From contig JAFUAF010000030.1 of NCBI GenBank assembly GCA_017460805.1, positions 1 through 64,000 on the forward strand: 64,000 nt of DNA, in the 5' to 3' direction. Each line of letters begins with the position of its first letter. Position 1 is the first letter of the stretch. This document shows, one piece after another, positions 7,412 to 17,324 of this stretch. A model generated the notes under the pieces. That model was not told where the DNA came from. It saw only the letters and a list, made by a program, of their open reading frames with translations, and searched no databases. Both the position numbers and the translations under genes were made by a program. This DNA comes from Bacillota bacterium (GTDB lineage Bacteria > Bacillota > Clostridia > Lachnospirales > CAG-274).

Positions 7412-10400
7412 TTATTCACTTAAAATGCTTATTGCATCCAGAATATCTATATCGGCATCGTCATTCATGTCCGCTGCCTTTTTGTTGTAATTATCGGTAA
7501 AGTCCTCTGCACTTATCATGCCATTTATGTAGGACATAAGTATTTTTGCATCGGCATCATTTACCACATCGTCACGGTTAAGGTCGCCGCGTCTGTAGTT
7601 ACTGTACGAAGCCGCAAGGTCATATACCGCATAATGTTCGCCGCCGTAGGCTGCAAGTACGGGCGAGCTGTCGGCTTCGCCCTTTTCGATATTCTGATAC
7701 CATACACCGCCGCCCTCTGCGGAATCGTTCAGCGCATAAGCCACTGTACCGTTTGCAAATTTTTCGGCTGTACGGCTTATACCGCTGCTTGCGCCCGCCT
7801 TTGCGGAAGTATTGAGATAATAACATCTTAAAAGTCCGCCGCTCTGACTGCCCGCCGTGCCGCCTGTGCAGCTTGTGCCGCTTACCGCCGCGGTATTGTA
7901 GCAATAACTTGCGGTTTTATCATAATGATAAGCATAGCCGACAAGTCCGCCGACGTAGTTTCCGCCCGTTACACTGCCGTCTGCATTATAGCAGTTTTCT
8001 ATCGGAGAATAATCCGCCGAACCTATAAGTCCGCCCGTATAATCATTGCCGATAACGGTGTTATCTTTGCCGTAACATCCCGTAATACCGCTGTTACAGC
8101 TGCCTGCACTGCCTATCAATGCGCCCGTGTAATTACCGCCCTTGATATAGGAATTTTCTATGCCGATATTTTTTATCGGTGCACTTGAAACATAGCCGAA
8201 CAATCCCGAATATTCGCTGCCCGTGTTTACATAAAGCCCCGAAATACTGTGGTTTTGACCGTCAAATTCGCCCGTAAACGGATAGGACGAATTTCCTATC
8301 GGTGTCCATGTTTGTGTATCGTCATTCGGGAATACGGTGTTTTTGTCGTTTATAACGATATCGGATGTAAGCACCGCGCTTATGTCGTTTGCACCGCTGT
8401 TTACCAGTTCGGCAAAGGCGAAAAGTTCGCCCGCACTGCCTATCTCGTAGAATCCGTCGTCATTCTGTTCGGGTTCTTGGTGTGCGCCGCAGACAACGCA
8501 AACACCGTTTTTATAGGTATGTACATTGTGTCCCTCGGGTACTACCGTAACTTCAACGGGTTCTTCCGCCGTACCGAAATTTGCGGTATTGGTGCCGTCA
8601 CCCGCAATAAGGTAATAATACAAGGTCTCTCCCGTTATCTCGTTTGCGGGTATTTTTACCTGATAGCTGCTGCCCGAAACATTGTTAAGCTCTCGGCTGC
8701 TCCAGTCTGAAATTCCCGAGCCAGAAGCAACCTCGTCACAACGGTAATAAACCGCCGCGCCAGTGACGATAACATCATCCGTTACATCTGCTTGTATATT
8801 AAGCGCCTTGCCCTCTTCAACGCTCTTTACCGCCGTATGTGCTATAACCGGTGCCTCGCCGTCAAGTGGCGTAAGGTCAATTATATTTGAGGGCTGTGAT
8901 TCCTTAAAATCGGTATCAACTACCGTGAAATAATAGTAATATTTAACGCCCGATTCAACAGCCTCGTCATTATAATATTCGGTGCCGTAGGGTATTACGG
9001 ATGTATTTATTTTTGTAAATCCCTGCTCGCTTATATCAACTGACGGGTCATAGCTTGTACTTCTGTACAGGTTGTAACCCGCAAGGGTCTCGTAATCGTC
9101 CTGATACCAGCTAAGCTGATTTTTGCCCAAAAGTCCTGTGCCTTGCAGCGCCATTGTCTGCGCTTCACTCTTTGTAATATCAAAGAAAAATCTTTCGTGG
9201 TCGTCACCCGTTACAAGCCATTTGTCATCCGCAGCAGCCGCACCCTTAATGCGCATATACATACGACCCTGATTGATAAACGGGTCAACGATCATTGTAC
9301 CCTGCCACTCGCGCGGGGTCGCCCAATCGCCCGTTACCGTATAATCGTTAAAGGGCTCCGAGCCACCAAAGGTAACATCGGGCTGAATATCGCTTGCCAT
9401 ATCACGGTTAAAAAGAACGTGGAAGGTCACTTCCTGACTGCCCGATACCGTGGTTATCTCGTTGCCGTCCTTGTCGGTAAGGAATGCGCGGGTAACAAAG
9501 GGGTATATATCCGCAAGAGAATCGGATTCAAGCGTAAGCCACGGTGCTTGAATGAGGTCGCTGTAGCCTATGTTCCAATCAGCATCATAAACCTGACTTT
9601 TAATAATATTTTCGTTTTCTGTGCCCCAATAATTGTTAGAAATATCCATGCTATACCCTGTAGCATTTGGTGCAAATATTCTAAACCATCTTGTTTTGTC
9701 TGACACAGCAGAAAACCTATTTAACACAGCACAATTTTTAAGTAAATAATCTGAATCATATTTAAGATATGTTGAGTGGTATTCCCCATCATTATTATAT
9801 GCACAGTCGTTTAACAATACAGAATTTACAACATTGCGGATACCAAAAGTTATAACACAATTATCAAAAAGCAAGCTATCTCCATTATTCGCAAGAACTA
9901 CACCGTAACCAGGAACAGTTGTATTTTGTAATCTAAATATAGAATTCTTAAAAGTACGCGTCCTAATATGACATCCAGCACTTTTAACTGGTTTAACTTG
10001 ACCGTCACTCATTTCTTTGGTCCGGATAAAATTGTAATTTTGAGTAAACACGCAATGCTCAACATCGGTTGCAAAAAAATTATGTTGTAAATATGAAGTT
10101 CCCGGGTTAATAATTTTTGTGTATTCCAACAAAACATAAGCAGAATTAAAATCAGAATCCCTTATCAGCCTTTCCGATCCTGTTATTAATACTTCATATT
10201 CTTCATACCCTTTTCCAGGGAACATACTTATCGGTTTATCATAAGTCCCGTTGCATATGAACCTTCCTTCTACTTGAATATAAGCTATTGCATCATCTCC
10301 ATAAGGATTACTCTCGTCAGCAGACCAAAATTGTATCTGCGTACCGGGTTCGACCGTAATCGTTACACCTTCGGGAATAAGTACGCCGTTTTCTATTATC

Positions 10401-12415
10401 CAATATTCATCCGCTGTAAGTGTCATATCCTCCCTTATTACACCGCTTAATGCATGCCCTTTTTGTACACGGAAGGTATAGGTCATTCCAGCCGAATAAA
10501 GTGTATTATCCGTTTTATCCATATCGTTTTTAGCCGTAAGGGTAAGATTTATTGCTATTTCCGCATCATTAGGCGCAGTGTCCTTTATTTTAAAGCGTAT
10601 GGGCTTTGACACAGACACAAGCTCGTCATTTTCGTAGGTATAGCCGTTATTTATGGTTGCAAATGTACCCACATTGTCAAGCTCTGCATTATCTGTAATA
10701 AATTCCACATAGGGGTTTGGTATACCCGCTATGGAATCTGCGTTTGCCGTTACACTTACATCACCCGCAATGCCCCAGCGGTTAAAAACGCTGAAAGCAA
10801 GGTCAACGGTCTCACCCGACTGGATAATACCGTTGCCATTATTTGTGTCCGATAATTCCTTGCTGTCAAGGGTATATATTTCGGTAAAATTCAATTCAGG
10901 TTTCGGCTGCTTATATATGCTGTCATATATATTTATACTCGGATAAATATGCGTTTCTTTAAGCGAAGAATCATAGAATAACGCTGTGTCTTCTGTTGCC
11001 GAAACGATCTGACCCATAATATATCTGTTTGTATAATAGTTTTTATCGGGGCGATAACTGCGTATTATGGCAGCCTCGGCAGCCACTATGGGTGCCGCCA
11101 TAGATGTGCCACTCCAAAGCGCATATTTATTATTTGGCAGGGTGCTGTATATGCCCACACCGGGAGCAGCAATTTCATACTCACAGTTTTTACCTATAAT
11201 ATAATCCCAATTTGAAAAGCCTGCCAAATTGCCCGAGGCATCCTCTGCCATAACACCTATAACATAATTATAGCCCGCGGGATAAATATCCTCTTTGGGA
11301 ACAAGCAAGGGGTAGTCCGTTGTCGGACACCCGTCATTGCCCGCAGATGCCACAAGCACGCACTGTCCGAAAGCATCCTTTAACGCGCTTTCAACAAGGC
11401 TTGACTTGCCCGTACCGCCAAAGGACATATTTATTACATCGGCACCGTTTGCCTTTGCGTAGGTTATCGCCTTTGCAATATCGGTCGAAGCAAAAGAACC
11501 CGTTGCCTGACCCGCTTTTATCGCCATTATCTTTGCGCCGTAGGCAACGCCCACACCGCCGCCGTTGCCCGGTGTCATTGCAATGATACCTGAAACATGG
11601 GTACCGTGACCCATATCGTCCATTGGGTCGTTTTGCCCGGGATAGGTGCCATTTGTAATAAAGTTGACGCCGCGATAATCGTCAATATAACCGTTGCCGT
11701 CGTCGTCAATGCCGTTGTCGGGTATCTCGCCGTCATTTACCCACATATTTGCCGCAAGGTCTTTATGCGTGTAGTCAACGCCCGTATCTATGACCGCCAC
11801 AACAACGCCCGCACCCGGGGCTTTAAGCGTAAAATACTTATCCCACACATTTTTGATGTCGTGTACATCATTTTCAAGAAACCACGCACTCTTTATCTCG
11901 TCGCCCGAGACCGTCACGGGGTCGCCCGCATCCGAGGTATTCCACACAAAATCGGGCTCTGCGGAGATTATGCCGTCAACTTCTTTAAGTCTGTCAACAG
12001 TCAGCCACACATCATCCGAAGTTTCCGCCTCGTAGTAGACATTATAGGCGGTATAGCCCGTTTTTTCGTCCGCTGTGTCGCTTTCAAAATCCATTAAGTA
12101 AGTGACATTTTTAAGTCCCGTATCTTTGAGCATTGGCGAGGAGTCATTAAGATACCCGAATTTCACTCCGTCCTGCCTGTACTGGCGCACCGAAAAGACC
12201 ACCTTGCCCGCGGTAAAATTGACAGACTCCCTGTAAGCCTGCTCTGCCTCCGCTTCTGCAATGGGGTCGTAAGCGTGTTCGACAGTCTCTCCCGATATTA
12301 CCTCGTCACTCAAACTATCCGATATATCAACGATATCGGACTGTTCGGCAAAAATCGGCATAGCCGCATTAAAAAGCATAGCCGCCGACAATATAACAGA
12401 TAAAAATTTTTTCAT
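7412..12415 (-). CDS. Secreted subtilisin-family (S8) protease with GLUG-type repeats and dockerin
   Basis: A 1667-residue exported multidomain protein. A signal peptide (1-23, ending AMPIFAEQ) is followed by a pro-region to about 185 and an S8 catalytic domain with the full triad: Asp210 (AVIDTGVDYTHKD), His273 (GHGTHVSGI), Ser438 (SGTSMAAP) and oxyanion Asn360 (ASAGND). Next come a beta-helix-like region of about 400 residues, a fibronectin/Ig-like stretch (about 1110-1330), and GLUG-like repeats (about 1390-1560; GLFGYV, GALIGS, GGLIGS, GGLVGY). A type I dockerin closes the protein, with two calcium loops (DLNRDDVVNDAD and DMNDDADIDILD). The dockerin implies docking onto a cohesin scaffold on the cell surface. 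The gene stands alone, between a terminator and the divergent scfA promoter region. The 9600-10300 part is more AT-rich than its flanks. Confidence 0.93.
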   Translation of the reverse strand: MKKFLSVILSAAMLFNAAMPIFAEQSDIVDISDSLSDEVISGETVEHAYDPIAEAEAEQAYRESVNFTAGKVVFSVRQYRQDGVKFGYLNDSSPMLKDTGLKNVTYLMDFESDTADEKTGYTAYNVYYEAETSDDVWLTVDRLKEVDGIISAEPDFVWNTSDAGDPVTVSGDEIKSAWFLENDVHDIKNVWDKYFTLKAPGAGVVVAVIDTGVDYTHKDLAANMWVNDGEIPDNGIDDDGNGYIDDYRGVNFITNGTYPGQNDPMDDMGHGTHVSGIIAMTPGNGGGVGVAYGAKIMAIKAGQATGSFASTDIAKAITYAKANGADVINMSFGGTGKSSLVESALKDAFGQCVLVASAGNDGCPTTDYPLLVPKEDIYPAGYNYVIGVMAEDASGNLAGFSNWDYIIGKNCEYEIAAPGVGIYSTLPNNKYALWSGTSMAAPIVAAEAAIIRSYRPDKNYYTNRYIMGQIVSATEDTALFYDSSLKETHIYPSINIYDSIYKQPKPELNFTEIYTLDSKELSDTNNGNGIIQSGETVDLAFSVFNRWGIAGDVSVTANADSIAGIPNPYVEFITDNAELDNVGTFATINNGYTYENDELVSVSKPIRFKIKDTAPNDAEIAINLTLTAKNDMDKTDNTLYSAGMTYTFRVQKGHALSGVIREDMTLTADEYWIIENGVLIPEGVTITVEPGTQIQFWSADESNPYGDDAIAYIQVEGRFICNGTYDKPISMFPGKGYEEYEVLITGSERLIRDSDFNSAYVLLEYTKIINPGTSYLQHNFFATDVEHCVFTQNYNFIRTKEMSDGQVKPVKSAGCHIRTRTFKNSIFRLQNTTVPGYGVVLANNGDSLLFDNCVITFGIRNVVNSVLLNDCAYNNDGEYHSTYLKYDSDYLLKNCAVLNRFSAVSDKTRWFRIFAPNATGYSMDISNNYWGTENENIIKSQVYDADWNIGYSDLIQAPWLTLESDSLADIYPFVTRAFLTDKDGNEITTVSGSQEVTFHVLFNRDMASDIQPDVTFGGSEPFNDYTVTGDWATPREWQGTMIVDPFINQGRMYMRIKGAAAADDKWLVTGDDHERFFFDITKSEAQTMALQGTGLLGKNQLSWYQDDYETLAGYNLYRSTSYDPSVDISEQGFTKINTSVIPYGTEYYNDEAVESGVKYYYYFTVVDTDFKESQPSNIIDLTPLDGEAPVIAHTAVKSVEEGKALNIQADVTDDVIVTGAAVYYRCDEVASGSGISDWSSRELNNVSGSSYQVKIPANEITGETLYYYLIAGDGTNTANFGTAEEPVEVTVVPEGHNVHTYKNGVCVVCGAHQEPEQNDDGFYEIGSAGELFAFAELVNSGANDISAVLTSDIVINDKNTVFPNDDTQTWTPIGNSSYPFTGEFDGQNHSISGLYVNTGSEYSGLFGYVSSAPIKNIGIENSYIKGGNYTGALIGSAGSCNSGITGCYGKDNTVIGNDYTGGLIGSADYSPIENCYNADGSVTGGNYVGGLVGYAYHYDKTASYCYNTAAVSGTSCTGGTAGSQSGGLLRCYYLNTSAKAGASSGISRTAEKFANGTVAYALNDSAEGGGVWYQNIEKGEADSSPVLAAYGGEHYAVYDLAASYSNYRRGDLNRDDVVNDADAKILMSYINGMISAEDFTDNYNKKAADMNDDADIDILDAISILSE

Positions 12416-12569
12416 TTATCCTGCCCTCTTTCTTTATTTATTTAATTTTGATCCGTACAACAATTATATTAAGATTATAACACAAATTTTAGGCCGTATC
12501 AATAAAAAAACCAAATTTAACGCATATTTAAGCATTTCCGACAAAAATTTTACAAAGTGAAAAAAGCTC

Positions 12570-12598
12570 TTGTATTATACCTTAATTTATGTTAAAAT
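12570..12598 (+). promoter_or_regulatory. Predicted promoter of scfA
   Basis: TTGTAT at 12570-12575 and TAAAAT at 12593-12598 with a 17-bp spacer; scfA starts 38 bp downstream with AAGGAGGA. Confidence 0.6.
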
Positions 12599-12635
12599 AT
12601 AGTAAATCTATGAAATATTATAAGGAGGAAATACC

Positions 12636-12776
12636 ATGACACATATCAAGACATTAAACACAAAGCTTCTTCAGAACACTGTTGAAAAGGGCGGCTGCGG
12701 CGAGTGCCAGACATCATGTCAGTCGGCTTGCAAGACAAGCTGCACAGTTGCAAACCAGGCTTGCGAAAACAGATAA
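12636..12776 (+). CDS. scfA: SCIFF ranthipeptide precursor (six cysteines in forty-five residues)
   Basis: A 46-residue peptide starting MTHIKTLNTKLLQNT and carrying six Cys in its second half (residues 21, 24, 28, 32, 36 and 43; pattern CGEC...C...C...C......C). This is the near-universal clostridial SCIFF precursor, whose cysteines are crosslinked through thioether bonds by the radical SAM maturase encoded next. The biological role of mature SCIFF is unknown. ATG 12636 follows AAGGAGGAA at a good distance. A hairpin between this gene and scfB probably makes the peptide transcript more abundant than the enzyme transcript. Confidence 0.95.
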   Translation: MTHIKTLNTKLLQNTVEKGGCGECQTSCQSACKTSCTVANQACENR

Positions 12777-12789
12777 AAAAGCAAAAAAG

Positions 12790-12813
12790 GGCTGGCTTAT
12801 AAAGTCAGCCTTT
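12790..12813 (+). terminator. Attenuating hairpin between scfA and scfB
   Basis: GGCTGGCTT/AAGTCAGCC forms a 9-bp stem (one G-U pair) with a short loop, followed by TTTAAATTT. The T-tract is weak, so partial termination with read-through into scfB is likely. Confidence 0.55.
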
Positions 12814-12833
12814 AAATTTGAAAGGAAATAACT

Positions 12834-14183
12834 ATGATACATAAATACACTTTAAACGGTATGTTTATCGTGCTTGACGTAAACAGCGGCGCGGTGCATA
12901 TTGTGGACGAGCTTGTATATGACATACTTGATTATTACAGAGAGGCGGACACCGACACTATCGTTCAAAAATTATCGGACAAGTACGGCGAGGACGACAT
13001 ACGCACCGCCATATCGGAGCTTGACGAGCTTGTTGCGGCGCGTCAGCTTTTTACACCCGACACCTATGCAGCTGTCGCACCCTTTGTAAAGAAGCGCGAG
13101 CCCGTTGTAAAGGCGCTTTGTCTGCACATTGCGCATGACTGCAACCTCAAATGCAAATACTGTTTTGCCGAAGAGGGCGAGTACCACGGCAAGCGCGAGC
13201 TGATGAGTGCGGAAGTCGGCAAAAAGGCGATAGATATGCTTATCAAGACCTCGGGTGCAAGAAAAAATCTCGAGATAGACTTTTTCGGCGGCGAGCCTTT
13301 GATGAACTTTGGTGTAGTAAAGGAGATCGTGGAGTATGCGCGTTCGATCGAAAATGAACACGGCAAAAAATTCCGCTTTACCATTACCACAAACGGCATT
13401 TTGCTTGACGACGAAAAGCTTGATTATATCAACAAAAATATGCACAACCTTGTTTTGAGCATAGACGGCAGAAAAGAGGTCAACGACAGAATGAGACCCC
13501 GCGCGGGCGGTCAGGGCAGTTATGACAATATTGTGCCCAAATTCCAAAAGGCGGCGGAGAGCAGAAACCAGACGGATTATTATGTGCGCGGCACTTTCAC
13601 CCGACACAACCTCGATTTTTCCGAGGATGTGATGCACCTTGCAGACCTCGGATTCAAGCAGATATCCGTTGAGCCGGTTGTTGCCGACCTTTCGGAGGAC
13701 TACGCCATTCAAGAGAGCGATCTGCCCGCAATTTTCAAGGAGTACGAAAATCTTACCAACAAGATAAAGGAGCGCCGCGAAAAGGGCGAGTGGTTCAATT
13801 TCTTCCACTTTATGATAGACCTGACGGGCGGGCCTTGTGTAATAAAAAGGCTTGTGGGCTGCGGCAGCGGCACGGAGTATCTTGCGGTATCTCCGAGCGG
13901 CGACCTCTACCCCTGTCACCAGTTTGTGGGCAGACCCGAATTTAAGATGGGTACGGTGGATACGGGCGTTGTGAATACCGATATACGCTGTGATTTTGAA
14001 AACTGCAATGTATACAACAAACCCGCCTGTAAGGAGTGCTGGGCAAGGTTCTATTGCAGCGGCGGCTGTGTGGCTAACTCGTACAACACCCACGGTGACC
14101 TTATATCGCCGTATGAGATAGGCTGCGAAATGCAGAGAAAACGTATAGAGTGCGCTATTTATCTTAAAGCGTGCGAGGAATAA
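12834..14183 (+). CDS. scfB: SCIFF radical SAM maturase
   Basis: A 449-residue radical SAM/SPASM enzyme that installs thioether bonds in the SCIFF peptide. The N-terminal 75 residues resemble a PqqD-like peptide-recognition domain (DVNSGAVHIVDELVYDIL). The radical SAM cluster motif is Cys103-x3-Cys107-x2-Cys110 (HDCNLKCKYC), with a GGEP motif in DFFGGEPL. The C-terminal SPASM region has many cysteines (VGCGSGTEYL, LYPCHQF, CDFENCNVYNKPACKECW, YCSGGC) for auxiliary Fe-S clusters. It follows its precursor by 57 bp and uses the ribosome site AAAGGAAA. Length and arrangement are as usual for the family. Confidence 0.95.
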   Translation: MIHKYTLNGMFIVLDVNSGAVHIVDELVYDILDYYREADTDTIVQKLSDKYGEDDIRTAISELDELVAARQLFTPDTYAAVAPFVKKREPVVKALCLHIAHDCNLKCKYCFAEEGEYHGKRELMSAEVGKKAIDMLIKTSGARKNLEIDFFGGEPLMNFGVVKEIVEYARSIENEHGKKFRFTITTNGILLDDEKLDYINKNMHNLVLSIDGRKEVNDRMRPRAGGQGSYDNIVPKFQKAAESRNQTDYYVRGTFTRHNLDFSEDVMHLADLGFKQISVEPVVADLSEDYAIQESDLPAIFKEYENLTNKIKERREKGEWFNFFHFMIDLTGGPCVIKRLVGCGSGTEYLAVSPSGDLYPCHQFVGRPEFKMGTVDTGVVNTDIRCDFENCNVYNKPACKECWARFYCSGGCVANSYNTHGDLISPYEIGCEMQRKRIECAIYLKACEE

Positions 14184-14187
14184 AAAT

Positions 14188-14224
14188 AAAGGATGTTACA
14201 CTTTGGTGCGGCATCCTTTTTTTG
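14188..14224 (+). terminator. Terminator of scfAB
   Basis: AAAGGATG pairs with CATCCTTT around a loop and is followed by a run of T (about 14216-14224). Confidence 0.75.
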
Positions 14225-14236
14225 TGTGATGATTTT

Positions 14237-14264
14237 GATTGTTGTTTAGCGGCGTTTTTTGTGG
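14237..14264. repeat. Short repeat shared with the element at 50289
   Basis: TTGTTGTTTAGCG followed by CG and TTTTTGTGG is repeated almost exactly at about 50295-50320, the left end of another non-coding element. Here it lies across the stop codon of the 14246-14707 gene and encodes its last residues. It may be a solo end left by a lost element. Confidence 0.35.
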
Positions 14265-14707
14265 CAGCTGGCTTGGGCATAGGGAAACTGTATTGCATTG
14301 TAGTTTTGATATAAATCTTGCAGATATTTTATATCCGAATGATATATTATAACAGCGGCAGTTTCTATAAACTTGTCCATTTTTATTCTATAAAATCTTT
14401 TGGTAATTGCGGGTAAATATTTATCCTGATTCGATAAAACTTTATCACATAACAAGTTTCTGTTTTGCATTTCTTGCATTTTTCTCATAATATTGATTAT
14501 TTCTTCCGCAGAATCGGCAGAAGCTATTTGTTCAGCTTCTAATTCGAGTAGTGCCTGTCTTTCGGGACTGATTTGTTCCTTTATAAATTGTCTGATTTTT
14601 GCCAGTATTTCTTCCGAATGTTCAAAAAACATTTGAAAATGTGCTATTTGCGCAGCAGAATAATCTTTTAATGGGTGTTCTTTAAAAAATTTGCTGCTTA
14701 ATTTCAT
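14246..14707 (-). CDS. Hypothetical protein, helix-rich
   Basis: A 153-residue, mostly helical, soluble protein with no family I recognise. There is no signal peptide. The central part (about 45-105) is Glu/Ala/Met-rich and could form a coiled coil. The last codons (CHKKRR) lie in a repeat end shared with 50289-50320, so the natural C-terminus may have been replaced. ATG 14707 is preceded by a weak AGGGA. It lies convergent to scfB. Confidence 0.55.
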   Translation of the reverse strand: MKLSSKFFKEHPLKDYSAAQIAHFQMFFEHSEEILAKIRQFIKEQISPERQALLELEAEQIASADSAEEIINIMRKMQEMQNRNLLCDKVLSNQDKYLPAITKRFYRIKMDKFIETAAVIIYHSDIKYLQDLYQNYNAIQFPYAQASCHKKRR

Positions 14708-15050
14708 AATAAATATATTCCCTTTTTATGTTGGTAAAATGTCTATGCTGATATTATAGCATACGATTTAGTGGTGTTTTGGGTGGAGAATAATTCGGGC
14801 GGTGCGTATATGACTATGAAATATACGGAAAGAGAACAGGCAGAAATGATAAATCTTGTTGATAACACAAAAAAAGAAGAATAGTATAACGACTTTGTGT
14901 ATTTACAATAGTTTTCGTTACAAAAGATTTACAAACCGCCATATTGCATATAAGCAAGATATATTGTATAATGAATATATGTTAAGAAAATTGTACAAAA
15001 AATCTATGGAAATTTTTGATGAAATGTTCTAAAAAAAGGGGGAAATCATT
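14708..15050. other. Non-coding region with promoter and a short ORF remnant
   Basis: 343 bp without a full gene. A plus-strand frame of 24 codons (14810-14884, MTMKYTEREQAEMI...) looks like a remnant and has no evident ribosome site. A clear promoter for the next gene is at 14944-14972: TTGCAT, 17 bp, TATAAT. Confidence 0.55.
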
Positions 15051-17147
15051 ATGAACAGGGTAAAACAGATGTTTGCCGTTATCTTTGCAATTATGGCGGT
15101 TATGCTGATGAGTACGGCGGTGTTTGCTTATACGGGCAGCGGAACAAAAGACGACCCGTACCTTATAACGGGATTTAGTGAATTGAAGACCTGTTTTCAA
15201 AAGGATTGTTATATCAAGCTTAACGGTGATATAACATACAGCGACACCAATCCATTGTACATTACCGGAAAGGATGTTTATCTCGATCTTAACGGACATA
15301 CAATAGAAAACACGCAGGAAACCCGTTCGGCTTATACAAGAGCATATTCAATGCTGATAATCAACGGAAACGGAAAACTCACATTAAATGACAGTAAGGG
15401 TAACGGAAAACTTATTTCTAACCAAAATGCAGGGCTTATTTTTGTTGGATATACCGATAGTGATAATACCGACAACAAATTTGTCTTAAACGGCGGAAGT
15501 ATAATCAACAACAATACGGGTATGGAAAAAGATGCAAACGGCTTTTTATCGTATGCGATAACGGTTTACCGCGGAGATGCCGAGATCAACGCAGGAACAG
15601 TCAATTCAAAATCGGCTGATGCACTGTATGTGCAAAATGGCAGTGCAGTGATCAACGGCGGTATATTTAAAAGTGATTCGAGCGATAAGTACGGCATTAC
15701 AATTTGGGGTGATAATCGTGTAACGGTAAACGGAGGTGAAATATATAAGCTATATATAATGTACAGTTCTATGTTACTGGATGATGTAAAAATAAAGCTG
15801 AACGAGTGTACTATATATAACCGCTTTATGTGCACAGACTCGCAGCTTTCGGACTTCCTTTCCGATACGGCTTCGGCAACGATAGGCAAAGAGAAGGCAG
15901 ACACTTCAAAGAGTATTCTTAATCTTACCTCTCCGCTGGTTATAAGCTCACCGCATTATGATGTTACTTTCAACGCAAACGGCGGCAGCGGAACAATGGA
16001 AAAGTTAAGTGTGGTAAGCGGTTCGGAGATCAGCTTGCCCGAATGTGGATTTACAGCCCCCAAAAGCCAAGATTACAGATACACCTTTGTAAAATGGCTC
16101 GCGGACGGAATAGAGTATAATGCGGGCGAAAAAATGACAGTCTATTCCGATACGACGGTCAAGGCGGTATGGGAAAAAGCATTGCTGTACAATATAAGCT
16201 TTGACGCAGGCAAGGGCGAGGGTACGATGGAGTCCTTAAAAGTCTGCAAAGGCGATAAATTTATCTTCCCCGAATGTAAGTTTACTCCACCCGAAAATAT
16301 GGAGTTTGACTGTTGGCTGTCTCCCATATCGGATTCTTCGGATGGATATAATCATCCGGGGGATGAAGTTGTTTTCGAGAAAACGACAAACATCGCTATT
16401 TCCGCAATATGGAAATACAAAACATATACCGTTAATTTCAATACAGGCGGTAAATGTACACCTCCGCCGTCAAAAACGACAGTCTATAACACCACGATAG
16501 GAGCCTTTGAAAATCCCACTGCCGACGGATATAACTTTGCAGGCTGGTATTATGATAAAACATATACCGAAGTGTTTTCTTTCTCACATCCTATAACCGA
16601 GAATATTACGCTTTATGCAAAGTGGAACGCAATAGATGAAGAGGTACAGTTTTCATTTGATGGTTCGGCAAGTGATATGTCCATAAAGGCATATTACCGT
16701 GACGATCTGACCTTTACGTCATATTGGCAAGGCGGTCTTTATTACACTTATTATATAGTGGCAAACGGAGAAGAGTATCGAAAATCGTATAATTCGGGTT
16801 ATGAACCGTTTGTAATAGACGACAACACCACCGTTAGAAAAAAAGTTGACAATGTGTGGACTGATTTTAATGCAAAGGAGCTGTTGAAACCCGAAAATAA
16901 CCTACAGATATACTGTGTGATGAGAAGTTCCAATTATGTGGACACAAGCGAAACAGCATACTTAAGTGTTATCTACCGCAACGGCGATTTTGATAAGGAC
17001 GGTTACATCACCGATGCGGATGCCGAAATGCTGTTAAAACATATCGGCGGCATCGGCTTGCTTGACAGCGAACAGCTTGAAAGAGCAGATCTGAACAACG
17101 ACGGCAGCATTGATATGCTTGATGTAATAGAAATACTTAACAATTAA
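15051..17147 (+). CDS. Secreted InlB-repeat protein with C-terminal dockerin
   Basis: A 698-residue exported protein. The signal peptide (about 1-26) ends AVFAYTGSG. Residues about 30-300 look like a right-handed beta-helix (repeated INGG/LNGG turns). Then come three Listeria-Bacteroides (InlB B) repeats, recognisable as V-F-A/T-x-G-G or F-D-A-G-K with ...VKAVWEK, ISAIWKY and LYAKWN endings (about 300-535). An Ig-like stretch follows. A dockerin (about 643-698) has calcium loops DFDKDGYITDAD and DLNNDGSIDMLD. It probably assembles on cohesin-bearing scaffolds, like the subtilase upstream. A strong ribosome site (AAAGGGGGAAA) and promoter precede ATG 15051. Ligand unknown. Confidence 0.88.
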   Translation: MNRVKQMFAVIFAIMAVMLMSTAVFAYTGSGTKDDPYLITGFSELKTCFQKDCYIKLNGDITYSDTNPLYITGKDVYLDLNGHTIENTQETRSAYTRAYSMLIINGNGKLTLNDSKGNGKLISNQNAGLIFVGYTDSDNTDNKFVLNGGSIINNNTGMEKDANGFLSYAITVYRGDAEINAGTVNSKSADALYVQNGSAVINGGIFKSDSSDKYGITIWGDNRVTVNGGEIYKLYIMYSSMLLDDVKIKLNECTIYNRFMCTDSQLSDFLSDTASATIGKEKADTSKSILNLTSPLVISSPHYDVTFNANGGSGTMEKLSVVSGSEISLPECGFTAPKSQDYRYTFVKWLADGIEYNAGEKMTVYSDTTVKAVWEKALLYNISFDAGKGEGTMESLKVCKGDKFIFPECKFTPPENMEFDCWLSPISDSSDGYNHPGDEVVFEKTTNIAISAIWKYKTYTVNFNTGGKCTPPPSKTTVYNTTIGAFENPTADGYNFAGWYYDKTYTEVFSFSHPITENITLYAKWNAIDEEVQFSFDGSASDMSIKAYYRDDLTFTSYWQGGLYYTYYIVANGEEYRKSYNSGYEPFVIDDNTTVRKKVDNVWTDFNAKELLKPENNLQIYCVMRSSNYVDTSETAYLSVIYRNGDFDKDGYITDADAEMLLKHIGGIGLLDSEQLERADLNNDGSIDMLDVIEILNN

Positions 17148-17153
17148 ATTATC

Positions 17154-17185
17154 AGGGCAAGGCAAATAAACGCCTTGCTCTTTTT
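17154..17185 (+). terminator. Terminator of the dockerin gene
   Basis: GCAAGGC/GCCTTGC stem with an 8-base loop, then CTCTTTTTC. Confidence 0.8.
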
Positions 17186-17324
17186 CTATGCCTATCTTTC
17201 GCCCCTTGCTTTTTTAAGATTTTCGATAACTCGATCTGAAAACTTTTACTTATCTGTCGCTTATCGAATCAGACATTGTTTTAAAATAATTCCGGATCTA
17301 TTCCGGTAACTTTAACAGAGCTAT

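Noticed and set aside
12972..14093. A minus-strand ORF of 373 codons
   Set aside because: It is the antisense shadow of scfB, whose radical SAM motifs are complete.
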